DNA of 64,000 nt. It comes from Aequorivita echinoideorum. GTDB lineage: Bacteria; Bacteroidota; Bacteroidia; Flavobacteriales; Flavobacteriaceae. The position numbers were made by a program, and so were the translations under genes. Below, piece after piece: positions 8,338 to 18,115 of this stretch. The stretch spans positions 496,001-560,000 of the forward strand of contig NZ_JAHCTB010000001.1 in NCBI RefSeq assembly GCF_018476645.1. Reading direction: 5' to 3'. The number at the start of each line of letters is the position of its first letter. The first letter of the stretch is position 1. The notes under the pieces were generated by a model that made no database searches, was not told the origin of the DNA, and worked only from the letters and a program-made list of their open reading frames with translations.

Positions 8338-10488
8338 CTACTCGTTTTTCAATTTTGGTAATTCCTCAAAACCCATATTATAAAATGTAAAGGCAAAAAT
8401 ATCTGCATATTGCTCGATGGTTTTACTTACGGGAGTACCAGCGCCGTGGCCGGCATCGGTTTCAATTCTAATTAAAACAGGATTACTTCCAGTTTGTTTC
8501 GCTTGCAATTCCGCAGCAAATTTAAAGCTGTGTGCAGGTACTACCCTATCATCGTGATCGCCAGTAGTAATGAGTGTTGCCGGATATTGCACGCCTTCTT
8601 TTACATTATGCACCGGTGAATATCCTTTTAAATATTCAAACATTTCTTTACTATCCTCGCCAGTGCCATAATCATACGCCCAACCCGCACCGGCTGTGAA
8701 TGTATGGTAACGAAGCATATCTAGCACGCCAACTGCCGGAAGTGCAACTTTCATTAAATCTGGGCGCTGGGTCATTGTAGCACCCACCAAAAGTCCACCA
8801 TTTGAACCACCGCGAATCGCCAAATATTCTTTTGATGTAAAATTATTTTCAATCAAATATTCTGCGGCAGCTATAAAATCATCAAAAACATTCTGTTTCT
8901 TGGTTTTGATGCCTGCGTCGTGCCATTTACTTCCATATTCACCGCCCCCGCGAAGGTTTGCCACCGCGTAAATGCCTCCACGCTCCATCCATACCGCATT
9001 TGTGATGCTAAAGCTTGGCGTCAAACTTATATTGAATCCACCATATCCATATAAAATGGTCGGGTTTTTCCCGTCAAGTTTTATCCCCTTTTTGTGTGTG
9101 ATAATCATCGGAATTTTTGTTCCATCCTTTGACGTATAAAAAATCTGCTTGCTTTCGTAATTTTCTGGATTAAAATCGATTTCTGGTTTTACATATAATT
9201 CTGAATTTCCAGAAGCAATATCGTATTTGTAAATACTGCCTGGCGTAACGTAATTTGTAAACGAATAATATAATTCCGTGTTTTCTTTTTTCGTTCCGAA
9301 GCCTCCCACAGAACCTATTCCGGGTAATTTTACTTCACGCGTTAAATTGCCATCATAATCATACTGCTTCACATTTGAAACCGCATCTACCATATAATTT
9401 GCGAAAATGGAACCACCTCCCTTTCCAGCAGAAAGTACATTTTCGGTTTCCGGGAGAAAATCCTTCCAATTATCCGGCGTGGGATTTTTAGCATCTACGG
9501 TAACAATTTTCTTGTTTGGCGCATCCATATTGGTAACTATATAGAGCTTAGAACCTACATTTTCAAGTATGTAGGAATCACTATCAAAATTATCCAGCAC
9601 CGTCACAAAATCTGATTCCGGTTTTGTAAGATCTTTTATAAAAAGTTTGTTTCCGGTGGTCGAAGTACTCGCAGAAACCACTAAATAACGGTTATCCTCG
9701 GTTACGTTTCCACCCACGTAGCGGTATTTTTCATCTGGTTTTGCGCCAAATATTACTTTATCCTCACTCTGCGGAGTTCCCAATTTGTGAAAATAAAGCT
9801 TGTGCTGATCCGTCTTTGCAGATAGCTGGCTCCCTTCAGGCTTATCATAACTTGAATAATAAAAACCTTCAACACCTTTCCAGGATAGACCGCCAAATTT
9901 TACATTGGTAATGGTATCGCCACGCAATTCCTTTGTTTCGGTATCCATTAAAAGTACTTTTCGCCAATCGCTTCCACCTTCAGAAATACTATAGGCAAGC
10001 AAACTTCCATCTTTGGTAAAACTTACGGCACCCAGTGAAGTTGTACCATCTTCCTTGAATTTATTGGGATCTAAAAACACTTCAGCGCTCTCGGGATCAT
10101 CGCCTATTTTGTAACGATAGATTACGTATTGGTTTTGCAAGCCATCATTTTTGTAAAAATATGTGTAGTTGCCTTCCACGAACGGGGCACCCACTTTTTC
10201 GTAATTCCAAATTTCAGAAAGCCTGTCCTTCAATTCATTACGGTATGGAATTTTTTCCAAATATCCGTACGTGACTTCGTTTTGAGCTTTTACCCAATCT
10301 TCGGTTTCTTTGCTACGGTCGTCTTCAAGCCATCGGTATGGATCTTTTACGTCAACCCCGAAGTAGGTATCTACGGTATCAACTTTCTTGGTTTGTGGGT
10401 AGTTCACGGAAATTTCTTCTTTTTTTGGTTCTTCTTTACAGCCAAATATGGCGAATAAAACAATTGCGGGAAAAATGCTGAATTTCAT
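8338..10488 (-). CDS. Prolyl oligopeptidase family serine peptidase, lipoprotein
   Basis: This is an S9A peptidase of 716 residues that cleaves small proline-containing peptides. The N-terminal beta-propeller starts with [11 protein letters not shown]. The C-terminal catalytic domain has Ser562 in GGSNGG, Asp at 646/647 in GDHDDRVVP and His681 in DAGHGAG. The ATG at 10488 is preferred over a more upstream in-frame codon because it yields a clean lipoprotein signal with a lipobox ending IFGC. The enzyme is therefore probably anchored in the envelope rather than cytoplasmic. It is transcribed alone. Confidence 0.92.
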   Translation of the reverse strand: MKFSIFPAIVLFAIFGCKEEPKKEEISVNYPQTKKVDTVDTYFGVDVKDPYRWLEDDRSKETEDWVKAQNEVTYGYLEKIPYRNELKDRLSEIWNYEKVGAPFVEGNYTYFYKNDGLQNQYVIYRYKIGDDPESAEVFLDPNKFKEDGTTSLGAVSFTKDGSLLAYSISEGGSDWRKVLLMDTETKELRGDTITNVKFGGLSWKGVEGFYYSSYDKPEGSQLSAKTDQHKLYFHKLGTPQSEDKVIFGAKPDEKYRYVGGNVTEDNRYLVVSASTSTTGNKLFIKDLTKPESDFVTVLDNFDSDSYILENVGSKLYIVTNMDAPNKKIVTVDAKNPTPDNWKDFLPETENVLSAGKGGGSIFANYMVDAVSNVKQYDYDGNLTREVKLPGIGSVGGFGTKKENTELYYSFTNYVTPGSIYKYDIASGNSELYVKPEIDFNPENYESKQIFYTSKDGTKIPMIITHKKGIKLDGKNPTILYGYGGFNISLTPSFSITNAVWMERGGIYAVANLRGGGEYGSKWHDAGIKTKKQNVFDDFIAAAEYLIENNFTSKEYLAIRGGSNGGLLVGATMTQRPDLMKVALPAVGVLDMLRYHTFTAGAGWAYDYGTGEDSKEMFEYLKGYSPVHNVKEGVQYPATLITTGDHDDRVVPAHSFKFAAELQAKQTGSNPVLIRIETDAGHGAGTPVSKTIEQYADIFAFTFYNMGFEELPKLKNE

Positions 10489-10596
10489 TTTTGAATTTCT
10501 TTTAATGAATTGTAAAAATAACGTTTTATGCCGAAAGGAAACAACATACAAAAAGGCTTCCGAAGAAACCTAATTTTGAAATTTGTTTGAAAACTT

Positions 10597-10977
10597 TCAG
10601 TGAAACAGTGGCCTGTAAACTTTCCAGCTTTTATAAATGAGAATAGTATTTAAAATTACCACCACCAGTGCCATATACAATCCAGGAATATCCAGAAATA
10701 AATGGAATAAAAGGATGTTAATGGATATGGGCGCAAGCAGCAATAGCGCAAAGGCAACCCATTTATTAGCGAGGAGCAGAACGCCTACAATAATTTCAAG
10801 CATACCAACTAATTTTAAGAAATAGCCAGTACTGCTGAGCGAATCTATAAAAATGGCAGCTTCGCCAGTATAGATGTGGGTGGGCAAAATATTGAAATCA
10901 ATAAATTGGCTCAATCCAAAAGGAATCAACAAAACTCCTAAAACAATTCGAATAATCTTAGTAAAGGTAGAATTCAT
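10597..10977 (-). CDS. DoxX-like small membrane protein
   Basis: This 126-residue protein has four hydrophobic segments (about residues 8-22, 52-70, 74-93 and 97-115), the layout of DoxX/DUF4267-like inner-membrane proteins. No catalytic motif is visible, and the family's role is poorly defined (thiosulfate:quinone or stress-related in some members). It lies between the peptidase and asd on the same strand with more than 100-bp gaps on both sides. Confidence 0.55.
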   Translation of the reverse strand: MNSTFTKIIRIVLGVLLIPFGLSQFIDFNILPTHIYTGEAAIFIDSLSSTGYFLKLVGMLEIIVGVLLLANKWVAFALLLLAPISINILLFHLFLDIPGLYMALVVVILNTILIYKSWKVYRPLFH

Positions 10978-11093
10978 AGGCTTGGTTTTAAGGTTATTCC
11001 TTTAAAGATACAGAAAATAAAAAACGCATCCTTAATTTGAGAATGCGTTTTTTGCTTATTTATTAATATTATAAATAATTCTGTAGCAATATG

Positions 11094-12083
11094 CTAAACC
11101 AAATCTTTAGAAACTAAATATTCCGCAATCTGTATGGCGTTTGTGGCAGCTCCTTTCCGAAGGTTGTCGCTCACTATCCACATATTCAAGGTATTCTGTT
11201 GTGTTTCATCCCTCCGTATTCTACCCACAAAAACATCATCCTTATCGTTTGCATAGATAGGCATTGGGTAAGTATTGGTCTGCGGATTATCCTGTACAAC
11301 AATTCCCGGGGTTTCGTGCAAAATTCTCCTGATGTCCGCCAAATCAAAATCCCGCTCAAACTGAACATTAACCGCCTCGCTGTGGCCGCCAGCAGTAGGG
11401 ATTCGAACGGCTGTTGCCGTAACCGAAAATGAAGAATCATCCAGTATTTTTTGAGGTTCGCGTGCAAGTTTCATTTCTTCTTTTGTATACCCATTGTCCT
11501 CAAACACATCACAATGCGGCAATGCATTTTTATGGATTTGATATGGGTAGGCCATTTCTCCCTTTACACCAGCCATTTCGTTTTCCATTTGCTGAACGGC
11601 TTTGAGGCCCGTACCGGAAACAGATTGATAGGTAGAGACCACCACACGTTTCATTTTATATTTTTTATGAAGTGGCGCCAACGCCATAACGAGCTGTATT
11701 GTAGAGCAATTTGGGTTTGCGATGATCTTGTCATCCTTGGTCAATAAATGTGCGTTAATTTCGGGGACTATCAGTTTTTTATCGGCTTCCATTCTCCAAG
11801 CTGAAGAATTGTCTATAACAGTGGTTCCTGCAGCCGCAAATTTTGGCGCCCACTCCAAAGAAGTGCTTCCGCCAGCGGAAAAAATTGCAATGTTGGGTTT
11901 GGCCGCCACAGCTTCGGCCAAGCCTATTACCTCATATTTTTTTCCGTTGAATTCCAATTTCTTCCCAATTGATTTTTCTGAAGCCACCAAAAGCAGTTCA
12001 TCAATAGGAAAGTTGCGTTCTTTCAGCACTTTCAACATTACTTCGCCCACCATTCCGGTGGCGCCAACCAAAGCTAATTTCAT
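11094..12083 (-). CDS. asd: Aspartate-semialdehyde dehydrogenase
   Basis: This 329-residue enzyme reduces aspartyl phosphate to aspartate semialdehyde, feeding lysine/diaminopimelate, threonine and methionine synthesis. The NADP-binding GATGMVG is at residues 7-13, the catalytic Cys126 lies in NPNCSTIQ, and the active-site His is in AGGHSEAV. A candidate -7 box TATTTTTG lies at plus 12101-12108 on the minus strand. No overlap with neighbours is seen. Confidence 0.94.
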   Translation of the reverse strand: MKLALVGATGMVGEVMLKVLKERNFPIDELLLVASEKSIGKKLEFNGKKYEVIGLAEAVAAKPNIAIFSAGGSTSLEWAPKFAAAGTTVIDNSSAWRMEADKKLIVPEINAHLLTKDDKIIANPNCSTIQLVMALAPLHKKYKMKRVVVSTYQSVSGTGLKAVQQMENEMAGVKGEMAYPYQIHKNALPHCDVFEDNGYTKEEMKLAREPQKILDDSSFSVTATAVRIPTAGGHSEAVNVQFERDFDLADIRRILHETPGIVVQDNPQTNTYPMPIYANDKDDVFVGRIRRDETQQNTLNMWIVSDNLRKGAATNAIQIAEYLVSKDLV

Positions 12084-12142
12084 TGTATTGAATTTTGTTC
12101 CAAAAATAGTTTATAGAAATTTATTTCTTTTGAATTATATCC

Positions 12143-12180
12143 AAAAAAAGACCCTCCCAAGCTTTCGCAAAGGAGGGTTT
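12143..12180 (-). terminator. Terminator/palindromic repeat after mscL
   Basis: The stem ACCCTCC (12151-12157)/GGAGGGT (12172-12178) is followed on the minus strand by a T7 tract. The right flank TTTAGGGTTG resembles copies at 48320-48350 and 60630-60663, so it may be a member of a dispersed palindromic repeat used as a terminator. Confidence 0.65.
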
Positions 12181-12238
12181 AGGGTTGAAATATATAGTGT
12201 AGCGGTGGCTACGAAATGGTGTTTGATGATTTCAAAAC

Positions 12239-12649
12239 TTATCTTTTTCGAAGCTCATCACGAATTTCCTTCAATAAATCTTTTTCGGAAGGTCCCGGAT
12301 CTGGTGCAGGAGCATCCTCTTTTTTCTTGCGCACTTTAGAATATCCCTTCATTATCAAGAATAATACAAAACCTACAATTACTAAATTAATAAGCGTATT
12401 TACCCACTTACCGTACAAAATAGCGTTTTCAGGCTTGGTGATTTCTCCATCCGCGCCAACAATTTCTTCGGATAGTACCACTTTTAAATCTGAAAAATCC
12501 ACGCCTCCAGTAAATTGACCAACAATTGGCATCATTACATCATTGGTGAAGCTGGAAACCACACTCCCAACCGCAGCGGCAAGCAATACCGCAATGGATA
12601 GGTCGACCACATTCTTGGTCATAATAAAATCCCTGAATTCTTTTAGCAT
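12239..12649 (-). CDS. mscL: Large-conductance mechanosensitive channel
   Basis: This 136-residue inner-membrane channel opens under membrane tension to release solutes on osmotic downshock. MLKEFRDFIMTKNVVDLSIAVLLAAAVG is the amphipathic N-terminus plus TM1. TM2 runs about residues 78-98 (WVNTLINLVIVGFVLFLI). The charged C-terminal helix ends LLKEIRDELRKR. All are as in E. coli MscL, and the length is normal. A terminator follows directly. Confidence 0.93.
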   Translation of the reverse strand: MLKEFRDFIMTKNVVDLSIAVLLAAAVGSVVSSFTNDVMMPIVGQFTGGVDFSDLKVVLSEEIVGADGEITKPENAILYGKWVNTLINLVIVGFVLFLIMKGYSKVRKKKEDAPAPDPGPSEKDLLKEIRDELRKR

Positions 12650-12719
12650 ACTTAAAAATTTTATTGGTTAATTGTTGCTAATTTATAAAAACACCGCCGT
12701 TTTATAAAAACAATGTTCC

Positions 12720-13829
12720 TTAATTTCTTACGACAATGCGTTTTACCCGTTGCGATACTGCCGTAATCAGCTCATACGAAATGGAATTGATTGCCGCTGA
12801 AAGTTCATCAGCCGTTGTCTGCGGACCAAAGATTACAGCTTCATCGCCTTCTTCGCAATTAATATTAGTTACATCTACCATAATCATGTCCATACACACA
12901 TTACCTAAAATATGTGCTTTTTCGCCATTGATGGTTACCCAGCCTTTCCCTTTTCCGTAGGAACGCGGAATTCCATCCGCATGGCCAAGAGGTAAAGTTG
13001 CCGAACGTGTTATTTTTTCAGCAATAAAACCTCTATTGTAGCCTACGCTCTGGCCAATTTCAACAGTGTGAATTTGCGAAATAATTGTTTTTAACGTTCC
13101 CACAGGCTTTAGGTGTTTGTTTTCTTCCTCATCATTCCCAAAACCATAAAGCCCGATTCCGGTGCGCACCATATCGAAATGTGCATTGGGATAATTAATG
13201 ATTCCAGAAGTATTCGCACAATGGAAGAGCGGCCGATAACCCAATGTATCTATTATTTTTTCTGAAATTTTCTGAAATTGGGAAATTTGGGATTTTGTAA
13301 AATCAATTTCCTTTAAATCTTCACTGGCAGCCAAATGTGAAAATACTGATTTCACCTTTACAGCCTTGGTGCTTTTAAGTTTTTCACAAATAAAGGAAAT
13401 ATCCGTTTCTTGAAAACCCAATCTATTCAATCCGGTATTGAATTTCAGATGGATGGGATAATTTTTTTGGTTTTTTGTTTCCGCGAAAGCGATAAAATCC
13501 TCCAATATTTTTCGGGAATAAATACTGGGTTCCAAACAGCGGTTTACAATATTTTCGAAATTTGAAGGCAATGTATGCAGCACTAAAATGGGCGTTTCAA
13601 TGGAAGCATTTCTAATAGCTTCACCTTCATTTGAATAGGCAACGGCAAAATAATCCACACCAAGTTGCTCCAATTCCCGGGCAACCGCCACAGAATCGCT
13701 TCCGTAAGCAAAGGCTTTTACCACAGCCAAAACCTTGGTCCCGGGCTCAATTTTTGAAGTAATGTATTGGTAATTTTTATCCAGCGCGTTTAAGTCTATC
13801 TCTAGAATAGTTTCGGTGGCTTTTGGCAT
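12720..13829 (-). CDS. alr: Alanine racemase
   Basis: This 369-residue fold-III PLP enzyme converts L-alanine to D-alanine for peptidoglycan. The PLP lysine is K38 in AVVKAFAYG. The active-site Tyr region and the C-terminal VCMDMIMVDVT motif are present. The ATG at 13829 was chosen because an earlier in-frame start would overlap tdk by 56 nt and add a non-homologous tail. The gene begins 1 nt after the tdk stop, so the two are surely co-transcribed. Confidence 0.93.
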   Translation of the reverse strand: MPKATETILEIDLNALDKNYQYITSKIEPGTKVLAVVKAFAYGSDSVAVARELEQLGVDYFAVAYSNEGEAIRNASIETPILVLHTLPSNFENIVNRCLEPSIYSRKILEDFIAFAETKNQKNYPIHLKFNTGLNRLGFQETDISFICEKLKSTKAVKVKSVFSHLAASEDLKEIDFTKSQISQFQKISEKIIDTLGYRPLFHCANTSGIINYPNAHFDMVRTGIGLYGFGNDEEENKHLKPVGTLKTIISQIHTVEIGQSVGYNRGFIAEKITRSATLPLGHADGIPRSYGKGKGWVTINGEKAHILGNVCMDMIMVDVTNINCEEGDEAVIFGPQTTADELSAAINSISYELITAVSQRVKRIVVRN

Positions 13830-13830
13830 G

Positions 13831-14511
13831 TTATGCTTGTTTTCCTGCCTGTTTCGGGGGCAGATTTTGGGTGTTTTCCTGCCCACTGGCAGATACGGCT
13901 TCGGGGTCTTTTACTTCCAGTCTTACCACCTTTTCGCGAAGCATTGCTTTGTAATAAGCGGCACGGCTTAAAGGCTCATACTCTTCCGTTTCGCCTAACA
14001 ATACCAAAGCTTCACTCTTGGCTTTGCGGTAACTGTAATTTGCAAGATTTCCGGTTCGCGTGCATACTGCGTGCACTTTGGTTACATACTCGGCGGTTGC
14101 CATCAAAGTTGGCATTGGGCCAAAGGGATTTCCTTTATAATCCATATCCAGCCCAGCCACTATTACCCGGATTCCGCGGTTGGCAAGGTCATTACACACC
14201 TTTACAATTTCATCATCAAAAAACTGTGCCTCGTCTATACCCACTACATCGCAATTGTCTGCCAAAATAGGGATATTTGCCGCAGCTGGCACTGGCGTGC
14301 TCCGTATTTCGTTGCTATCGTGGGAAATTACTTTATCTTCAGCGTAGCGAACATCAATTTCGGGCTTAAATATTTCAACCTTTTGGCGGGCGAACTGTGC
14401 CCGTTTCAGCCTTCGTATAAGTTCTTCGGTCTTTCCTGAAAACATTGAGCCGCAGATCACTTCTATCCAGCCAAATTGTTCTTTCTGATTTACGGTATTT
14501 TCAAGAAACAT
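13831..14511 (-). CDS. tdk: Thymidine kinase (TK1 type)
   Basis: This 226-residue cytoplasmic enzyme phosphorylates thymidine with ATP. The P-loop [10 protein letters not shown] is at residues 21-30. [10 protein letters not shown] carries the Walker B and catalytic Glu, and the lasso segment NLANYSYRK is present. Only one Cys (VCTRTG) remains where family members usually have a four-ligand zinc site, so the structural zinc is probably lost. The last ~20 residues are low-complexity ([16 protein letters not shown]). It is the first gene of tdk-alr. Confidence 0.92.
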   Translation of the reverse strand: MFLENTVNQKEQFGWIEVICGSMFSGKTEELIRRLKRAQFARQKVEIFKPEIDVRYAEDKVISHDSNEIRSTPVPAAANIPILADNCDVVGIDEAQFFDDEIVKVCNDLANRGIRVIVAGLDMDYKGNPFGPMPTLMATAEYVTKVHAVCTRTGNLANYSYRKAKSEALVLLGETEEYEPLSRAAYYKAMLREKVVRLEVKDPEAVSASGQENTQNLPPKQAGKQA

Positions 14512-14523
14512 AGGTTAATTTTA

Positions 14524-14564
14524 TACGCAACAAAAATAGTTGACGTTTACAAATAGGTTGCGTA
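14524..14564. promoter_or_regulatory. tdk -7 box inside an 8-bp inverted repeat
   Basis: TATTTTTG (minus strand, plus 14531-14538) fits the -7 consensus for tdk. The region is bracketed by TACGCAAC (14524-14531) and GTTGCGTA (14557-14564), a perfect 8-bp inverted repeat with arm centres 33 bp apart, about three helical turns. It could be an operator, but this is inference. Confidence 0.35.
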
Positions 14565-14608
14565 AATTTATAAAAACAAAATAGAAATTCAGGTTAATTT
14601 AAAAAGAT

Positions 14609-15400
14609 ATGAAGAAGAAACTACGCGAGCAGATTAAGGCACTCGCAACAAAAATACTAAGTGATGAAAAAAGTTTTAAAACAGCTTCCATAAAGGAATC
14701 TGTGGCATCTCTTTATGAAAAACTATGTGTCTTGGAATATCTTGAAAATGAGATTGGCGATACTGCTGAAAATGTTCCGCAAGTAGATGCCAAGGATTCT
14801 ATGGATTCAAAAAGTTTTCGTGAGGAAAATTGGTTTACTGAACCAGTACCCGTGCCACAGCCGCAACACACCGACGATCTTATTGAACCCTTGATGGAAA
14901 AAATAAAGGACATCGTAGCCCAAATGCCAGAAGAGAGTGATAAGATTGATGAAATGCTAGATGAAATGCTCCCAAAGACTCAGGAACCGCAGAAATCTCC
15001 AGAGCCAAAAAAACATACGCGGAATGACCTAGAGGAATTTGCATCCACATATCAGCAAATGCCTACCTTTGAAAGAAAACCCTCCGAAAATTTTCCAAAA
15101 TTCACAGAATTTACCGAGCCCAGCAAAACCCTCACCGAGTCCCGCGCTAAGTCTTTAAACGATTCGGTAAAAACAGGATTGAACATTGGCCTCAATGATC
15201 GTTTGGCATTCATAAAACATCTTTTTGAAGGCCAAGCGGAGGATTACACCCGAGTGCTTTCACAGATCAATACAATGCAAAGTTTTGAAGAGGCCCAAAG
15301 TTTCATTAAAGGAAAAGTGAAGCCAGATTATAATTACTGGCTCAATAAGGATGAATATTCCGAAAGATTTATGAACATCATAGAAAAACGTTTCAACTAA
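14609..15400 (+). CDS. Hypothetical protein with conserved C-terminal helical segment
   Basis: I do not recognise a function for this 263-residue soluble protein. The N-terminus is basic and helical. The middle (about 60-175) is acidic and rich in Pro, Glu and Lys, probably disordered. The C-terminal ~70 residues (GLNDRLAFIKHLFEG, YTRVLSQINTM) look folded and resemble a segment conserved in Bacteroidetes hypotheticals. There is no signal peptide or membrane helix. It starts a plus-strand unit with the DoxX and rsmI genes (gaps of 12 and 6 nt). Confidence 0.65.
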   Translation: MKKKLREQIKALATKILSDEKSFKTASIKESVASLYEKLCVLEYLENEIGDTAENVPQVDAKDSMDSKSFREENWFTEPVPVPQPQHTDDLIEPLMEKIKDIVAQMPEESDKIDEMLDEMLPKTQEPQKSPEPKKHTRNDLEEFASTYQQMPTFERKPSENFPKFTEFTEPSKTLTESRAKSLNDSVKTGLNIGLNDRLAFIKHLFEGQAEDYTRVLSQINTMQSFEEAQSFIKGKVKPDYNYWLNKDEYSERFMNIIEKRFN

Positions 15401-15412
15401 AAGTTGCCTTTT

Positions 15413-15766
15413 ATGAAAACCAACCGAATAATTTATTGGGTTGCCACAACCATCATTTGCGCCATGATGCTTTTCTCCGCCGGAATGTACCTGGCACAGA
15501 CCGAGGAAGTACGCGGCATTTTTGAAGACTTGGACTATCCCGCATATTTGGTTGTCCCACTTGCGGTTGCAAAAATTTTGGGCGTGTTGATGATTCTTTG
15601 GCGACAGCCCAATTGGCTGATGAACTTTGCCTACGCGGGCTTCTTTTTCGATTTTATACTAGCATCTATGGCGCACTACCACGAGGGCGAGAGCTTTGCA
15701 TTCCCTCTGGCGGCGATGGTTTTTTTATTAATTTCCTATTTCTTCGGAAAAACGGCAAGAACATAA
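15413..15766 (+). CDS. DoxX family membrane protein
   Basis: This 117-residue protein has four predicted membrane helices (about residues 8-25, 44-62, 68-86 and 92-110) and DoxX-like features (LVVPLAVAKILG). The ATG at 15413 is preferred over an in-frame TTG at 15404, which has no space for a ribosome site after the preceding stop. The role is unknown. It is in a tight cluster between the hypothetical gene and rsmI. Confidence 0.7.
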   Translation: MKTNRIIYWVATTIICAMMLFSAGMYLAQTEEVRGIFEDLDYPAYLVVPLAVAKILGVLMILWRQPNWLMNFAYAGFFFDFILASMAHYHEGESFAFPLAAMVFLLISYFFGKTART

Positions 15767-15772
15767 CAATGT

Positions 15773-16444
15773 ATGGGAAAACTCTTCTTGGTGCCTACTC
15801 CCATAGGCAATCTAAAGGATATGACCTTCCGCGCGGTAGAGGTACTGAAGGAAGTGGATTTAATCTTGGCCGAAGACACCCGCAACAGCGGCAAACTCTT
15901 AAAACATTTTGAAATAGGCACCCAGATGCACTCCCACCATATGCACAATGAGCATAAAACTGTGGACGGCATCGTAAAACGGATCCAAAATGGCGAAAAC
16001 ATAGCACTGATAAGTGATGCCGGCACCCCCGCCATTAGCGATCCCGGATTCTTACTTACGCGCGCCTGTGTGGAAGCTGGAATAGAGGTAGATTGTCTGC
16101 CGGGCGCCACCGCTTTCGTGCCAGCGTTGGTTAACAGCAGTTTCCCCAATGATAAATTTGTTTTTGAAGGATTTCTTCCAGTGAAAAAAGGAAGGCAAAC
16201 AAGGTTAGCGATGTTAGCCGAAGAAACCCGAACCATCATTTTTTACGAATCGCCACACAAACTGCTGAAAACACTCTCCCAATTTGTTGAATTTTTTGGT
16301 GAAGAAAGAAATATTTCCGTTTCAAGGGAATTGACAAAACTTCACGAAGAAACCATTCGCGGTACCGCCACAGAAGTTTTGAAACATTTTGAAATTACCC
16401 CGCCGAAGGGGGAAATAGTCGTGGTGGTAAAAGGTCGAGATTGA
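15773..16444 (+). CDS. rsmI: 16S rRNA (cytidine1402-2'-O)-methyltransferase
   Basis: This 223-residue SAM-dependent enzyme carries the RsmI motifs LVPTPIGNLKDMT, AEDTRNSGKLL, SDAGTPAISDPG and LPGATAFVPAL. It methylates the 2'-hydroxyl of C1402 in the 30S decoding centre. It is shorter than E. coli RsmI (286) because the C-terminal extra domain is missing, common in Bacteroidetes. It is the last gene of its cluster, ending 4 nt before the convergent T9SS protein gene. Confidence 0.93.
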   Translation: MGKLFLVPTPIGNLKDMTFRAVEVLKEVDLILAEDTRNSGKLLKHFEIGTQMHSHHMHNEHKTVDGIVKRIQNGENIALISDAGTPAISDPGFLLTRACVEAGIEVDCLPGATAFVPALVNSSFPNDKFVFEGFLPVKKGRQTRLAMLAEETRTIIFYESPHKLLKTLSQFVEFFGEERNISVSRELTKLHEETIRGTATEVLKHFEITPPKGEIVVVVKGRD

Positions 16445-16448
16445 TAAA

Positions 16449-17927
16449 TTAATTCTTTATCAATCGGAATGTGCCAATTGAAGTTGTCATAAAATATAAA
16501 CCACTTTGCGCATTTGAAAGATCAATCTTTGATTGTAAATCAGAAAATTCGCCACTTTCTATAATTTTTCCAGTAATGTCGATGATTTGATATGTTTGCT
16601 TTTCAGCAAAATTGATTTTTTCAACAGTGAAGATTCCAGTTGAGGGGTTTGGAAAAATTGATATATCTTGATTTTCAAATTCAGGAAGCGATAAAGGATT
16701 ATTATTATGCCGAACCAAAATTACGTCTTCAACACCATTATACCAATATGTATTTCCCGCACTAACAATATTTCCCTCCTCTTGTAAAATAGTCTTATAA
16801 TTATCAAATTCAAGAGAGGCTCCAAGAAAGGAATAATCCGATGTTCCTCCTGGAAAATACCTTTCAATTTTATAAATACTTCCTTCAAAACAATCTAACA
16901 ATTTACCCGCCACAAGTATTCTTTGGTTTTCCTGAATTATTACTTGTGTAATGCTGAAACTTGAAATGGGCAATAATACTGTCCCATTATTTCCAAAACT
17001 GGAATCTGGTTGACCATCGTTTTGATATCTTATAAAATAGGGTTGCATAACAGGTTCAAAAAGATCAATACAGGCACCACAACTTCCTGCAATAAGTATT
17101 TTATTATCATTGGTAAAATCAAGGCTGGCAGTACTAAAGTTCATAGGATTCAGAGCATCAATATTTTTTATTGCCATTCCATTAGTTCCGAAGTTGTTAT
17201 CCAAATAGCCATCCGCATTAAATTTCATCAAAATAATATCCGAATTGGCATTATTGTCGCGTTTACCCAAGAAATAGATATTATTATCGGCATCCGTTTT
17301 AATTTCGACCCCCTGAAAGCTATCGCCTGAAAATGTAGAGATAGCAGCTCCATTGTTGCCAAAATTTAAATCTAAAACACCATTACTTAAATAATGATTT
17401 AACGTGATTGTATTATTTGCAGAAAATTTCAACAATAAGAACGAGCCATCATCCATAAGATTCATTGCCACATAATTCCCGTCGGGAATTGTCTTTATGC
17501 CATTATCTGCAAAAGTTGTATCTAAATTTCCACTATCGAGGTATTTAGCAATTACGAAAGTTGAACTCTGATTTTTAGGCCCAGCAGCAATTATACGTTG
17601 AGAATCATCAATAAAAAGATACGAGAAGTCATAAAAACCAACATCATTTTTTAGTACTAAACCATTTAAGCCAAAAGCCGTGTCTAATGTGCCATCTGGC
17701 ATAAATCTTACCAAATATGGATAATAATTTTGATTGCTTTGCATAGTAACTCCAGAAACGATTATTTTCTGATCTGCCTGTTCTGCAACGTTAAACACCA
17801 AATCCTGACTATTGTTCAAATCGGTAATTACAATTTCCCCATCTCCAAACGAAGTATCCAAACCACCGTCCTGTGAAAAAGTAACAATTGAAAATATTCC
17901 TGCCAAAAAAAGTAAAAGTGTTTTCAT
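16449..17927 (-). CDS. Delta-60 repeat protein with T9SS sorting domain
   Basis: This 492-residue secreted protein starts with a signal peptide ending TFSQ. At least six ~55-residue repeats follow with the pattern LDxxFGxxG, the delta-60 repeat, which probably forms a beta-propeller. The last ~75 residues have FPNPSTGIFTVE and a SGLYFMTT segment, the type A C-terminal sorting domain recognised by the type IX secretion system. It is probably exported to the surface or medium. The ATG at 17927 gives the full signal. The ligand is unknown. Confidence 0.88.
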   Translation of the reverse strand: MKTLLLFLAGIFSIVTFSQDGGLDTSFGDGEIVITDLNNSQDLVFNVAEQADQKIIVSGVTMQSNQNYYPYLVRFMPDGTLDTAFGLNGLVLKNDVGFYDFSYLFIDDSQRIIAAGPKNQSSTFVIAKYLDSGNLDTTFADNGIKTIPDGNYVAMNLMDDGSFLLLKFSANNTITLNHYLSNGVLDLNFGNNGAAISTFSGDSFQGVEIKTDADNNIYFLGKRDNNANSDIILMKFNADGYLDNNFGTNGMAIKNIDALNPMNFSTASLDFTNDNKILIAGSCGACIDLFEPVMQPYFIRYQNDGQPDSSFGNNGTVLLPISSFSITQVIIQENQRILVAGKLLDCFEGSIYKIERYFPGGTSDYSFLGASLEFDNYKTILQEEGNIVSAGNTYWYNGVEDVILVRHNNNPLSLPEFENQDISIFPNPSTGIFTVEKINFAEKQTYQIIDITGKIIESGEFSDLQSKIDLSNAQSGLYFMTTSIGTFRLIKN

Positions 17928-18066
17928 AAACTTAGTGTTTAAGGTTACGGGGAGAATTAACAAGATACTAAAATATCCAATACAAAAATTGACTTCTCAA
18001 TATTCCGAATTTTAGTATTTTTACACCTCTCCCCTTTCAATAATTACCACAATAACTTATTTTGAA

Positions 18067-18090
18067 ATTTGTGATTTGTGATTTGTGATT
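18067..18090. repeat. Heptamer tandem repeat (ATTTGTG)x3.4
   Basis: Three exact copies plus a partial fourth lie 26 nt upstream of recJ. Two other heptamer arrays with different units occur at 22537-22581 and 23006-23046. Confidence 0.9.
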
Positions 18091-18115
18091 CTAAAAACTG
18101 GAACTTTAAAAGAAT

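Noticed and set aside
11722-12339. Plus-strand open frame of 205 codons opposite asd and mscL
   Set aside because: It overlaps the strongly supported asd gene on the other strand and runs into the mscL tail. It has no recognisable motif or start signal and looks like a shadow of codon bias.
13833-14270. Plus-strand open frame of 145 codons opposite tdk
   Set aside because: It is antisense to conserved tdk sequence, and its composition is that expected from reversed codons.
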